Positions 20,912 to 31,530 of a DNA stretch of 64,000 nucleotides are shown one piece after another. The stretch is from NCBI RefSeq assembly GCF_040183065.1, contig NC_091119.1:60002892-60066891 (forward strand). The letters run 5' to 3'. Positions within the stretch are counted from its first letter, which is position 1, and the number at the start of each line of letters is the position of its first letter. Position numbers and translations under genes: made by a program. Origin of the DNA: Periplaneta americana. Taxonomy: Eukaryota; Arthropoda; Insecta; Blattodea; Blattidae. A model generated the notes under the pieces. The model made no database searches. It was not told the origin of the DNA and saw only the letters and a program-made list of their open reading frames with translations.

Positions 20912-22390
20912 TCGAATCTAAAAAGAAACATTTGGTTTTCCAGTGCATTTAACCAGAGGCAACCTTCACGAAATAAATCGCAATATATAAAGAATTTCCA
21001 TTTGTTTACGTTCATGCGTTCGATATAGGACTTCAAACATTGCAAAGGGCATAATTAGTAACAATTGTCATAAAGGAAACTTACATTAAAAACTTTTTTT
21101 TACTAATAGCGGATACTTAACTGTTCGTCGTTCACCAATATGAAGCCAGTTGGATACTCCAATTCACATACAGTCGTTGCTCAGGGTGCACCATAGGAGA
21201 CTGGTCTACGCTACATCCGCTCTCTAGCCCAAATTTGAATGTCGAACTTTTTTAGCATTTCGACCTAGCCGAAAGTGCCTACGAAAGAATCTCTGTCGGC
21301 ACTTTTAACATAAGTCTCAATCACGAAATCACGATGCTCTCCACTCCATGTCTTGATATAAAAAGTTGCAAGTTTTTGAGGAGGTGATTTCTGTCTGACT
21401 CGGAATAGCGAAACATGATGGCGTGAAAGTGGAGGAGGACAGCGAATATTTTCATAACAAGACTGAACAAACATGACAGGACGCCTTCTACACATAAAAT
21501 TAATTTCAATAAATTAGTGTTGTAAGTGTAATTTTATACGCCTTTTTTTAATACCTAGTTACTACCCGTCCACTCTGTATAACAGATTGGCCACCCTCTC
21601 GTTAAAAATGGTAACATGTGGAAGAGAACAACCACTAGGATCGCTATTGTCGATTGGTAACGACAGCTAGATGGAAGTACAGTTGCTCCAAGCAATTAAA
21701 ATGAGAGTTATAACGTGACTTCTTCTGTACTTGCTAGATGGCAGCATAGTGAAATTGATAAAAGTTATCTTCAAAGCCCATAAGACTGATCAATTTGTTA
21801 TAAGTGAACTGTGGTAGTATTAAACTATATTCAGAATACATTCAGATTTCTGTAATTAATTCCTGTGAAATAAATAGAAAAAAATGTTGATTAACTTAGC
21901 TACCTATAGCTAGGAATAGGACCCGAAACAAATATCTTAACCGCCAATTTATCTTAAGAATCGAAATTTGTATCTTGAGAGCCATGTGGTAATGATGATT
22001 ATCTGGAAACTGGAAATGTCTTACGACGATTTGTTGGTCTCTAAAACAAATTCTTAGACAGTTAAGATAAAATGTACTCCTGTTTTCTCATTATATTGAG
22101 GACTCGCTTATGGTATTTTGCCAGACTGTGCGTCATGGTTTTTCCTTTCTTCTACGTAAAAACGCATTTTAAAAAAAGCGGTGCTTAAGATGTTTTGCAG
22201 ATATTGACGATATTAAAAATTTCGTCGTATTATCAGAATCACTCTGTATGTGTAGGCCTATATAATGTTCATTAACCTCTGATTGAAGTGCTGCTTGATA
22301 TGTAGCCTACATCTGTTATCAGGCAGTACATATCACTTGACGGTATATTTCAGAGAAAGAACAATTTGTTTGTATAAATCTGAAGTCTGA
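20912..22390. other. unassigned 1.5 kb
   Basis: AT-rich with no convincing exon. 21545-21575 (agttactacccgtccac) faintly resembles the TIR of the element at 28166 but no partner end was found. Overlapping minus-strand frames near 21265-21510 have no motif. Confidence 0.35.
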
Positions 22391-22394
22391 TTAG

Positions 22395-22556
22395 TGTAAT
22401 GTGTCTAGTCAGTGATGTATGCAATGGAGAGGGAAAGAACTGGCCACCCTACCACATTATCTCCTGGCCTAGTTGTGTCATGGGTGATGCCTTGTTGGTG
22501 TCCCTTGTGTGGCCCAGACAGTTGACTAAACAACAACAACAACAATAATATTCATT
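22395..22556 (+). repeat. possible SINE/LINE 3' fragment with (CAA)n tail
   Basis: A GC-richer block (ggccaccctaccacattatc ... ggcccagacagttgactaaa) ending in CAACAACAACAACAATAATA. The tail suggests a retroposon 3' end; no promoter boxes seen. Confidence 0.35.
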
Positions 22557-22681
22557 ATGAACTGCAAACTCTGGAAGAAAATTCCGTATCATGTGATCAC
22601 TTCATCTTGATGTATCTGATAACACTATGTAAGTTATTACAATTACAGAGTCTGTGTCAGTGCGACCCTGAATATACAGAA

Positions 22682-23264
22682 TTGGACAAATCATTAGCAA
22701 AATTGGGTATTTTTATTATATATTTTTACAAACTATGATTCTTCAATTTAGACTACAGTTGACATCTTTGCGTATTTCCAAATTATTAGAAAAATCGAAG
22801 ATTTGTATTGTATATTTTTACAAAATTTCACTCTTCAATTTAGACTACAATTGATATTTTTGCATATTTACAAATTATTAGCAAAAGTGAAGATTTTTTG
22901 TATATTTTTACAAAATTCGACTCTTCAATTTGGACTACAGGTGACATTTTGGATATTTCCAAATTATTAGCAAAACTGAAGATTTTTATTATATATTTTT
23001 ACAAAATTTGACTCTTCACTTTAGACTGCAGTTGACATTTTTGCATATTTACAAATTATTAGCAAAATTGAAGATTTTATTATATATTTTTTACAAAATT
23101 TGACTCTTTAATTTAGAATAGCCTACATTTGACATTTTTGCATATTTATATCTACTGTAATGATAGAAATATGCAAAATTGTCAACTGTAGACTAAATTG
23201 AAAAGTCAAATTTTGTAAATAGAATTATCATAAAAATCGTCAATTTTGTTAATAATTTGTCCAC
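22682..23264. repeat. fold-back element: five ~92-bp tandem units plus an inverted unit
   Basis: The phrase AAATTATTAGCAAAA recurs at about 22693, 22785, 22877, 22966 and 23058. Each unit contains tatatttttacaaaatt, cttcaatttagactaca and gacatttttgcatattt. A last copy (about 23155-23264) is inverted, so the ends ttggacaaatcattagcaaa and the complement of tttgttaataatttgtcca pair. It begins about 100 bp downstream of the lipase A stop. Confidence 0.9.
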
Positions 23265-23350
23265 GTCTGTAGCTATCTGTAACGTACCTGAGTGCATCGG
23301 TTGGATTAACGTTTGATTATAAAACTGAACCAGTATCTTTTCACTTCAAG

Positions 23351-23356
23351 TTTAAT
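23351..23356 (-). promoter_or_regulatory. candidate poly-A signal ATTAAA of lipase A
   Basis: ATTAAA on the minus strand 12 nt after the stop codon. It would give a very short 3' UTR. Position is suggestive only. Confidence 0.25.
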
Positions 23357-23367
23357 ACATACAGTTC

Positions 23368-23517
23368 TCAGTACATTTTCATGACATTCAAAATGGGATC
23401 GAAAACGATTTGTTTTGCTTCAATGGCAAATACGGGATCATTGTGGTTGAATTTTGGTGGTGGAGCTCGATTTATTGACACCAGATGAGGTAACAGCTCA
23501 GACAGATATTTCACGCC
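23368..23517 (-). CDS. lipase A terminal exon
   Basis: Acceptor TTTATTACAG|GGCGTG at 23517; stop TGA at 23368-23370. It encodes GVKYLSELLPHLVSINRAP, PPKFNHNDPVFAIEAKQIVF and DPILNVMKMY. The FNHNDPVFAIEAK stretch corresponds to the FNHxDFxWAxDA motif of acid lipases, whose His is the catalytic base. Phase 0 start matches the phase 0 end of the exon at 27686. The C-terminus length is typical for lipase-3 proteins. Last exon of the gene whose other exons lie at 27686, 41438, 49117 and 51598. Confidence 0.93.
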   Translation of the reverse strand, partial: GVKYLSELLPHLVSINRAPPPKFNHNDPVFAIEAKQIVFDPILNVMKMY

Positions 23518-23519
23518 CT

Positions 23520-24049
23520 GTAATAAAGAAAAATGAATTAATGAAGTTCCATATTCAACTGACGTTCTATATCGATGGTGTTGAACAGCGTATATAAAAA
23601 ATGAACAAAATGAGATTTCACTTGATTTCTATAAAAAATCGTTCAGAACCTTCTGCAAACACATCTTGAGTCAGGATATGGATAACAATTGTGCAATTTT
23701 CGGATACATACTTATGTTAGACATTTGTTCGTTATCAAGGTAAGACATTGTTCACTCTCCTGTAATGCTGTATTTTTTGACATACAAGGTTGATGTTCAA
23801 CACCATCGATATGTAGGAGGAAGCAGTGGTGGCTCTTTCAGAAAAGGTATAGCTAGAAATTTTTCCATTGCTGGTGAAGTACACAAAACACACTGTTCCG
23901 AAAGTTGGACTATCTTAGCCTTCATATAGTAACCAAAAAAATGTAGGAATGGTTACAAATACAAATGAATGACCGACAACAGTTAAATGATGGCGGGATA
24001 TTATAAGTAGCAGAGAAGTAGTAATAGTAACATCACAGTCTAATATATA
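23520..24049. other. lipase A intron sequence, no feature
   Basis: Ordinary AT-rich intron sequence. The phrase gaacagcgtatataaaaaat and its surroundings suggest nothing codable; short near-identical phrases around 23571 and 23800 (caccatcgatat) are inverted copies. Confidence 0.4.
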
Positions 24050-24199
24050 CAGTCACGAAGCTTGAGTTCTGAGGGTGCTAGGAACAATAGACTGTGCCGG
24101 TACTATTTCGCATTATCTGTAAAGAGGCGATATTAGCGATCCTAGTGGTTAGCAACTATCTATGGATGTATATTTACTACGTATTGAGCTTCGTGAGTG
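24050..24199. mobile_element. 150-bp MITE flanked by TA
   Basis: Ends CAGTCACGAAGCT and AGCTTCGTGAGTG with TA on both sides and extended inverted similarity outward (agtctaatata / tatactagact). Tc1/mariner-type by target site. Confidence 0.8.
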
Positions 24200-24569
24200 T
24201 ATATACTAGACTGTGGTAATAGTACACTAGTACACAGCGTACTGTTCGTTTTGATCTGATGATTCTGGAAGATTTCTTCCTTTTTCTGCTTATTTCAGTC
24301 TCTGTAACTATGAGGTCTAGGCCTACCTATTGCGATTATCTGTTGGAAAATGTACATTGTTTAAGTGCTATATCTCTTGTAAATTTCTGTTGGAATTAGT
24401 ACATTACTAATTGCCATCTAGTGGTCATATCTGAGTAGTCTGAAGACTTATCCACCGTGTACAGATCTTTCACTATGTACGACATGATAAAGGAGACCAA
24501 ATTGGTTGATCACGGGAACTGAAACCCGTTTTCTCTCGAATACAAATTTAGTTAATGACAGAGAAATAT

Positions 24570-24650
24570 TCGCTTCGGCGCCGAGGATCGAACCCGGGAC
24601 CCCCAGTTCTACGTACTGGCTGCTCTACCACTGAGCTACGTCGGGGCTCA
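24570..24650 (-). mobile_element. tRNA-like SINE head (family C)
   Basis: Minus strand: GACGTAGCTCAGTGGTAGAG (A box TAGCTCAGTGG), anticodon arm CCAGT-ACGTAGA-ACTGG (GTA in anticodon position) and CCGGGTTCGATCCTCGG (B box within a paired T arm). A CCA end is absent and it runs into GAAGCGAATATTTCTCTGTC, related to the tail of the copy at 40675, so it is a SINE rather than a tRNA gene. Confidence 0.7.
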
Positions 24651-24672
24651 ACCCACAGCACCTGATCCTTAT

Positions 24673-24870
24673 ACAGGGTGGCCCCAAAAAAAAAGGTAAC
24701 CGAAATTATATAAAGGCGTATAATGATATGTAGTTTGTAATATACCTTTTTATTGTTTCTGTTATAGATTATTTCAATCAAGGTGTGTTTCATAAACCAC
24801 CACCACTTAAAAAAACGATTCTACGATGGGTGGAAATGTTTCGAATGACAGGTTCTGTTACCATCACAAC
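24673..24870 (+). mobile_element. mariner-like 5' remnant
   Basis: Starts at a TIR-like CAGGGTGGCCCC after TA. Further on the plus strand reads FHKPPPLKKTILRWVEMFRM followed by TGSV, resembling the second helix-turn-helix of mariner-like transposases (P..TI..WV..F..TGSV). It then diverges; no right end found. Confidence 0.55.
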
Positions 24871-25005
24871 TGCCTATATCCGCAGTGTGTGGGACCAAAA
24901 AATTAATAATCCTTACATAAACAAATTTAGTGTTTTATTATTGATAAACCTCTCTAGACACTAGACTAATACGCAGCGAATTATACGAAACGTTTGCGAG
25001 AGTAA

Positions 25006-25388
25006 AGGCCCATTCACAATGAAAATTAAACATAACCGTAACATAAACACAGAAATTTTGCGGCCAGGTTACCAAATAGAATCATTCACAAAGATTCACA
25101 TAAACACTGACATTAACATTGCCGTTAGACGTTAACATGAAAGTTTGGGAACTCCAAACTTTCATGCTTATGCTTACGTGATTGACAAACAGAACACAAT
25201 CGTGGAGCGCTGAAGTATGTGACAGAATATGAGGAAATCAAATGACGTCGTTGTTATGTTTTCATGGTTACAAATTATCTTTGCGGTTATGTTTATGTTC
25301 CCATCGTGAATGTTCTTGATTTTACCGTAACGTTTACATTTTTAAGTTAACGCTTATGTTATGTTTAATTTTCATTGTGAATGAGCCT
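25006..25388. mobile_element. 383-bp PIF/Harbinger-type MITE
   Basis: Ends AGGCCCATTCACAATGAAAA (continuing TTAAACATAAC) and its complement, with 3-bp TAA duplication at 25003-25005 and 25389-25391. A second inner palindrome (gaaagtttgggaactccaaactttc) lies at about 25138. Confidence 0.85.
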
Positions 25389-25392
25389 TAAG

Positions 25393-25640
25393 TTGTGGAG
25401 CGGAGAGTCTTTTTGCTCAGGCATGCACAACACGTGACATCTATACTCCATGCTTCAATATGATTGCTTTCCTTGCTTACTAAACTCCCTCTCTAGTGAT
25501 AAAGTTGTACTGTATATTACAGCGTTGTCAGACAGAGACTAAACGGAGCGGAGCGCTTCAATATGACTCATTGCGTGCTCCGGTGTTTCCACAGACATAA
25601 GCAAGTTCACGCTCCGACTGCACTCTCTAGCTCCACAACC
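25393..25640. mobile_element. possible small MITE
   Basis: GTTGTGGAGCGGAGAGT at the left and the complement GTTGTGGAGCTAGAGAGT at the right. Target duplication not clear. Confidence 0.35.
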
Positions 25641-26041
25641 GGTTTTGGAGCTTACAACTCTGACACTACTGGTATATTATCTATGAACCTTAGCAAGGCG
25701 TATAAAATCATGGCTAATCGTTGGTCAGTACATGGACTTCTTTTTGGACTTCGTGGTACCATGTCCAAAAAAACACCTATAACCTATTAAAATCAATGGG
25801 ATTCACATTTTACAACATTGAGAAAATGCTTAGAGAAATTCTGACGGATTTAATTCAAATTTTGCAATTCCATCGCTATTTCAAGTAATAGAATTTCACC
25901 TTCACTTCAAATTTCTTTTGAAAGTTATTGTATGTTTTTTCATTGTTTCATTGTAAACTTCTATATCTGTATTTTTTTCTGGATCTTTGTGGTCACCTTA
26001 TTATAGAGCAGATGATTTCATTTAATAAATCTTATATAGGG

Positions 26042-26042
26042 C

Positions 26043-26066
<24 letters not shown>
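26042..26066. repeat. (TA)n microsatellite
   Basis: TA dinucleotides at the left border of the long-TIR element; (TA)-rich sequence also borders its right end, as expected if it inserted into a TA tract. Confidence 0.9.
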
Positions 26067-26072
<6 letters not shown>

Positions 26073-26074
<2 letters not shown>

Positions 26075-26823
26075 TCAAAATCTCTGCGACAAACTCTGAG
26101 GGGTGATAGATATAACAATAAGGAACCATTTTTGTTGAACAACCTATGTCTTTTGGCGCGTCGTTTCGAAGTTACCGTTGAAAATGTTTTTGGGCGGGAG
26201 TATGTCAATGTATACTAATGTGTGTACCCCTGTTTGTTTGTTATGTTTGTAAGAGACGAGAAGGGTTGTTGTTGTTTGTTTACGTTTAATGTTCAATACC
26301 TTTTCCTTTCAGTTCAGTCGAATCATCAATTGAGAATGGATGTCTACACTTTACCCGAGTTAGTCGACATGGTAATGTGTTACGGGGTGGCTCGCGGTAG
26401 CGGAAGAAGAGATCTCCACATGTACCAGCAACAGTTTCAAAACAGAAATCACTCTCACCACACAATGTTTGCTCGACTATATGAGCGCCTTCGAGACGAT
26501 AGGTCTCTTCCTCCCCGGCAGATTGGTGAAAGACCGCGTAGACTTCCATTCTCAATTGATGTTTACACTGAACGGAAAAGATATTGAACATTAAACGTAA
26601 ACAACAACCCTTCTCGTCTCTTACAAACATCTCAACAAACAAACAAACAAACAAACAAACAAACAGGGGTGCATACATTCGCATACAGTGACGTACGCTC
26701 GCGCAAAAACATTTTCAACGGTAACTTCGAAATGACGCGTCAAAAGACATAGGTTGTTTAACAAAAAGGGTTGCTTATTGTTAGATCTATCACCCCTCAG
26801 AGTTTGTCGCAGAGGTTTTGAAT
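26073..26823 (+). mobile_element. 751-bp element with ~230-bp TIRs encoding a helix-turn-helix protein
   Basis: Left arm 26073-26305 and right arm 26580-26823 are inverted copies (ATTCAAAATCTCTGCGACAA; TTTCGAAGTTACCGTTGAAA; GAAGGGTTGTTG). The right arm has an expanded (AAAC)n run at 26636-26665. The middle is one short complete ORF. No transposase catalytic core. Confidence 0.85.
26336..26587 (+). CDS. small helix-turn-helix protein (DUF4817-like) encoded by a MITE
   Basis: 83 codons from ATG at 26336 to TGA at 26585-26587. The sequence MDVYTLPELVDMVMCYGVAR, then GRRDLHMYQQQFQNR and TMFARLYERLRDD, matches the pattern of the N-terminal HTH (E..VDM...YG...GN...A...Y...FP.R..P....F..L...LR.TG) common upstream of insect transposases (DUF4817-type). 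The frame is intact and lies between long inverted arms. It could bind the element's own ends, but that is inference; it may simply be the part of a transposase gene that survived deletion. Confidence 0.6.
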   Translation: MDVYTLPELVDMVMCYGVARGSGRRDLHMYQQQFQNRNHSHHTMFARLYERLRDDRSLPPRQIGERPRRLPFSIDVYTERKRY

Positions 26824-26853
26824 CACTTTGTATATAGCTATATATTATATATA

Positions 26854-27562
26854 CAGGGTGTTTCCGAGGTGGTATTACAAACTTTCAGGGATGATGGCAT
26901 CAATTTGAGATAAGGAACCCTGGTCCGGAAATTACCGAGTCGAAAGTTACAAGCAAAAATAGTTGTGTGGAAATGGAATAATTTTATTCCTCTGTACATC
27001 TTATTTGTGTGTATTTATCTGAAGATCTTACACATACTGTATTCATCTGACGTTGTTAACGTTGTCTACTTACAGTATTCCATTCAGTGCGCTGTCTGAG
27101 GGATGGGGACAGGAAACTACACTAAAGCAATGCAGATAGCGTAATGTGTAACGGACCTGGTCGGTCCTGATATGCACGTCTGTAGACAGCAGTGTATGTG
27201 TACAAGTTGCAGTGTTCAGTCGATCAGTCCTAGTGACATGGAGGAGTACACGAGAGTGGAATAAGTAGACCTGATTTTCGAATACGGATGAGCCAATGGG
27301 GACAGTAGACAAGTTCACAGATTGTATGGGGCAAGTACCCACGTAAGAAACATCCGGCCCATACCATCTTTCCACGACTGTTTCAAAGGTTAAGGGAAGG
27401 AGGGCACGTGGTGCCAAATTAGAATTCCATTTCCATACAACTATTTTTGCTGATAACTTTCGACTCAGTCATTTCCGGACTATGGTTCCTGATCTCAAAT
27501 TGATACATATGCCCTTCGCCATCATCCCTGAAAGTTTGTAACACCACCTCGGAAACATCCTC
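26854..27562 (+). mobile_element. MITE family M, copy 1, ~125-bp TIRs
   Basis: CAGGGTGTTTCCGAGGTGGT at the left and its complement at the right; arms share ACAAACTTTCAGGGATGATG and TCAAATTGATA-type blocks. The plus strand at 27236 reads MEEYTRVE then VDLIFEYG, a decayed DUF4817-type HTH start. Abuts the preceding element's right end within 30 bp. Confidence 0.85.
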
Positions 27563-27685
27563 AGCTCAAGTATTCTCTTTTTTTCCTTCTTTTTCTCTTA
27601 TTATCCGGAATTTCGGATCAGTATGGTTCGAACTAACGGTGTTCTACAATATCTCTTCGCAGTCACACTTGTCTGTGTAACTCAC

Positions 27686-27828
27686 CTCTGGATTGACAAA
27701 TGGGTCTCCTTCACCGTAATACAAAGATATTGGAGTCGTCATCTTCTTGACGTCATAATCTGGGGGTGAGGGCTGGCCATAGTATTCTATATTCTTCTTG
27801 GTTCCATAATCAAATTGCTGAAATCTCC
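27686..27828 (-). CDS. lipase A penultimate exon
   Basis: Acceptor AATATTTTAG|GGAGATTTC at 27828 and donor CCAGAG|GTGAGT at 27686. Encodes RFQQFDYGTKKNIEYYGQPS, PPDYDVKKMTTPISLYYGEG, DPFVNPE. RFQQFDYG is a hallmark of acid lipases, and Y-x-x-GDPFVNPED-type sequence carries the catalytic Asp region. It enters with 2 nt of a split codon, so the preceding exon must end with one extra nucleotide; that exon was not found. Confidence 0.93.
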
Positions 27829-28164
27829 CTAAAATATTTAGGATAACACTTTAGTCGTGAATTTCTTTTAGGCCAGTCTGATTTCGTTCTTATGAGTTTA
27901 TTTCTTTTTATTACAATAGTTGCAGACGACGAAGGAAATTTTCGTTAATTTCATGTTACACATACTAATGTTTTTAAACATATGGCGTAAAAGGTAATGG
28001 CATTGAAAATTAATAGATTTTAAAAAGAAATACAAGTATACCATTATATGAAAGGCTCCATGGCGATCAACATTTCGATTTATACCTCGTATCTACAAAA
28101 ATGGTCATTTTGTTTAACTACATTATTATTTAGATTATTTACATTATTGTTTTCACAAAATTGG
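27829..28164. other. lipase A intron, no feature
   Basis: AT-rich; nothing recognised up to the transposon at 28166. Confidence 0.4.
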
Positions 28165-28305
28165 ACAGTTACTACCCGTTTCAGCTCACGTTACCCGCGG
28201 CGTCTTCGTGAACCATCCGTTACGTCATACACTGTACAGTCGCGAGAGAATATTAGTCTATCAGTCTAGACTAGATCAGCGTGAGGGACGTGTCTACAGT
28301 CCGCT

Positions 28306-28540
28306 AAAGCATTTTAATACTGCATTAGTGAATTATTTAGTTGTATTATCATTGAATATACTGTGCATTGAATCGAACGGTACATATTTATACTCCAATG
28401 AAGCATTTTAATACTGCATTAGTGATTCATTTAGTTGTAATATTTTTAATATGCTATGTATTGAATGAAACGTTTCGTGTTTACATGCCGTTGACGCATT
28501 CTAATACTGCATTAGTGATTTATTTAGTTGTATCATTGAA
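28306..28540. repeat. three imperfect direct repeats of ~95 bp
   Basis: Units share AGCATTTTAATACTGCATTAGTG and TTATTTAGTTGTA followed by tgaatatactgtgcattgaa. They lie in the 5' part of the element at 28166. Confidence 0.75.
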
Positions 28541-28650
28541 TACACTGTGCATTCAATCAAGTTCGGTTTAGGTTTTATATAACCGAATCCATAAGATAGC
28601 CTAATATACTGTGTGGAATTTTCAGGGAAGGATTGCAATTGTGACAAAAT

Positions 28651-28830
28651 ATGGAAACTCCTCCAAAGAAGAAACCATCCCCGAAAGTGTACAATTCTCA
28701 AAGCAGGAAGATAATTTATAACGTATTGAAATTTTGTAGAGAGGAAAAAAGGGCGGGTCTCATTCTACCTTTAGCAAAAGCCGTAGAAAGAGCAGCAAAA
28801 GCCGTTGGGGTACCTACATACTGTCTATAA
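28651..28830 (+). pseudogene. transposase first exon (same superfamily as the gene at 34-1244)
   Basis: ATG at 28651; METPPKKKPSPKVYNSQSRK, then IIYNVLKFCREEKRAG and LPLAKAVERAAKAVG. It parallels the exon at 1064-1244 (R..II..V..FC.EEK..G..........RAA..G). Stops at 28828-28830. A potential donor GTTGGG|GTACCT lies where the other gene splices. The catalytic part is deleted. Confidence 0.8.
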
Positions 28831-28967
28831 TATTGCAACACGTACTGTACCATGTTTCTTACCCCCGCAACTCCGCTTGCTGCCCGCAGTCACCGTAGTT
28901 CTGATGTAAACAGAGACGGTAGCGACATCACTCCGAGAGGTAACGTGAAGTGGAACAGGTAGTAACT

Positions 28968-29669
28968 AATATTTTGTCCTTGAGTAGATCTTGCAAAGCA
29001 GTAAACATATATAAAAAGTTCGTCTATTTTGAGAAAAATTAATTATTAAAACAGTTTTCTGATTCACCTACAAATTTACAGATACGAGGTATTACTTCTT
29101 AGCCATTGATTTGACAAACAATAAAACATTTTATTTTTTTCTAAAATTGTTGTTCTCTTCAATGCACTTTCAGCGCCCAAACTTACAAAGAACTGTCAGT
29201 TCAACACAGCGATGTTGGATATAGTCGATGATGAAATGTCGGCAATATTTTACGTACTTAGAAAATGGTTTTAACATTTTAGTCTTCCATAAGCTATGTT
29301 TAGTGGATTTATTGTAAAATGCATGCGAGGGATCTGCGAATAGTAAGGTACTGTAATTGAAGGGTTTGGTGGAAGAGGAAGGTAACTCCAAAATTCACAA
29401 CATATAATTTTTTCTGTCTGTATATAAGGAAAAATGGCATGTTTGCTACAAGAACGAGGTAAATCCACTGGAGATTGAAACTTACTGCGCTTGCCTATGT
29501 GTTTGGGGCAAGAGGGAGTCATTTTAATTCTGTCTCCTGAGAAATGTGGTGAAATGGAAATCAGAATATAGTAATGTTTTCCATAACATCATACATATAC
29601 ATATGGATGTATATGTGATTAGTAAAGCATTGGTTTTTCTGAACCGACGCAGAAGTGCGAGACCCGCGT
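28968..29669. other. lipase A intron, unassigned
   Basis: Several overlapping minus-strand frames at 29170-29520 without motifs or splice support. No repeat structure. Confidence 0.35.
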
Positions 29670-29753
29670 CGCACAAATCCGGACTACACGAGAGATAGCG
29701 CACGTGAGCTATAGGAACTACTCACTATCTCTCGTGTAGTCCGGATTTGTGCG
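29670..29753. repeat. 29-bp perfect inverted repeat with 26-nt loop
   Basis: Arms 29670-29698 and 29725-29753, starting cgcacaaatccggactacac, pair without mismatch and are unusually GC-rich for this region. Confidence 0.95.
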
Positions 29754-30925
29754 AGGCGGGCCCCAGAAATACCTCATCATGCATTTTGCAGTGTGTTTTA
29801 ATCAATATCTTAGAAAGTTGTTTTTGGCACTTAGCACCTTTATAATGTTAGGTCTATTCTTCTCTGCTCTTACCTGATTTGATAAGTTGTGAATAGTGAA
29901 GCAAGGTCTTGGTAGAGACTCCCGAAAGAAGATGAGGTATGTAAACAGGCAACAGTGTCTAGGGGTAAAAGAATAGCAATAGCAGTTTAGCATGTACTAT
30001 TGAAGAACGAGTCAATTTTTCATTTTTCAGATTTGGGAGATAACAGAAACAGTCATTTTCTGATTGATTTGAGCATTGCAATATTATGAAATTTTGTAAA
30101 GGTACTTTTATTTTTGTGGCATACATATTAATTGAAAATAGTCCTAATACCCGTTACATTACAGCACTCTAATTTGTATCGCTTATAAGATTTCCTTGTT
30201 TAAATTTATAGAAGTGAATACAGTGTTCTTTTTGATCTACGGATTCGTTGTAACATCTCTATTGTAACTCTGAGTTAGGCTGATATTACACTATCATAGT
30301 TCTTTGAAAAAGAATAGGCTATGATAAAATATTTTTATCAAAGATCTATGATAAAAGGTAGAATTTGAAGTATATTACACTATATAACTTATTTTATCAA
30401 CAGTAATCTCATTAGACGTTTTGATTTATCTAGAGAAAATCAAAACTCGAGTGGGATTTAATTGACTATTACACGATTAGAAGAAAGTATATAAAGATTA
30501 GAAGTAACGAAGTACTCCAATACAATAAAATATTAATTGACTTATGAAAATACAACTGTCTTCAAATGTATTATTTTACCATCTCAACATTACAAATATT
30601 ACGCTAGATGCATGCTAGATGGCAGTAGTGAGCAATGCCTTCTCGTCGAGAAGTTCTCGATCTATTATACACGATGGCAATGTTACTAGTCAAGAAGGCT
30701 TTGTTGATTCAGTTTCATTTTTATTAAAATGCAACATTCCACTTCAATTATCCGAATCCCAGTAATCAACGTCACTTGACAGATGATTTCCAATAAATCT
30801 TAATATTAAACATTCTCTGATACGTGACTATCCATAATATCATATAGCAGAAGCTATAACATAACCTAACTAATATACACAAGTGTTAGAAAAGTTTTAA
30901 TTAACGACGATGACAAAAATAAGCA

Positions 30926-31240
30926 TGAATAATTTTAAAAGGAATAATTATTGAATGTACAATTTTCAAATTTGAATGTGGTTGGTGGTTCAATTGATGT
31001 TATATTGGACGTGTGGGTAACAGAAGTGGAACTCGTTGATTTAGGCCTACATGGTGTATTGAAATTATTCAGAATTTCCGAATGAATAATTTTAAAAGGA
31101 ATAATTATTGGATGTACAATTTTCAAATTTGAATATGGTTGGTGGTTCAATTGATGTTATATTGGACGTGTGCGTAATAGAAGTGGAACTCGTTGATTTA
31201 GGCCTACATGGTGTATTCAACTTATTCAGGATTTCCGAAT
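30926..31240. repeat. tandem duplication of ~157 bp
   Basis: The segment starting gaataattttaaaaggaata is present twice in succession (30926 and 31084), over 95% identical. Copy 2 of repeat K has it only once. Confidence 0.9.
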
Positions 31241-31445
31241 GGTGCTCTTCATTTATTTGTAAATCGGATTTCAGAAGATGCATAGGTATGATAAGTGATT
31301 TTTATTAATTCTTGTTTTTGAATGCCAATGCGAGTCATATTTGAAACTGCTGTGGATCGACTGGAGTGGTTTGTAATTATATATATATATATTTTTTTTT
31401 TTGACGTCCAGACCAGCGCAGTTTCAAATGTTGGCAAACAGAGAA

Positions 31446-31530
31446 ACAAATGCTAGGGACGCGATAAAATTAAACAAATGCTAGGGACGCGATAAAATTA
31501 AACAAATGCTAGGGACGCGATAAAATTGTG
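31446..31530. repeat. 28-bp minisatellite, three copies
   Basis: Unit aacaaatgctagggacgcga followed by taaaatta, repeated three times without change. Also triplicated, with mutations, in the other K copy (53765-53855). Confidence 0.95.

Larger units (their letters stand above)
28166..28967 (+). mobile_element. deletion derivative of an IS630-like DDE transposon
   Basis: Inverted ends AGTTACTACCCGTT...TCACGTTACC and the complement of AGTTACTACCTGTTCCACTTC. It keeps only the first transposase exon (28651). Contains three imperfect ~130-bp direct repeats with GCATTTTAATACTGCATTAG (28306, 28402, 28495). Confidence 0.8.

Noticed and set aside
22693..23150. CRISPR-like array
   Set aside because: The units are about 92 bp, similar throughout with no unique spacers, and the context is eukaryotic.
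24570..24650. Genuine tRNA-Tyr gene
   Set aside because: It has a tRNA-like fold with GTA in the anticodon position, but the 3' side continues into a SINE body shared with 40675 and the acceptor stem is poorly paired.
25563..25790. 75-codon plus-strand frame as a gene
   Set aside because: Overlaps a probable MITE end, has no recognisable motif and no splice or promoter support.
26286..26684. 132-codon minus-strand frame
   Set aside because: Antisense shadow of the helix-turn-helix ORF extended through the inverted arms.
27070..27417. 115-codon minus-strand frame and its counterpart at 32200-32388
   Set aside because: They are antisense to the interior of MITE M and are conserved only because the two MITE copies are homologous; the sense strand carries the recognisable helix-turn-helix remnant.
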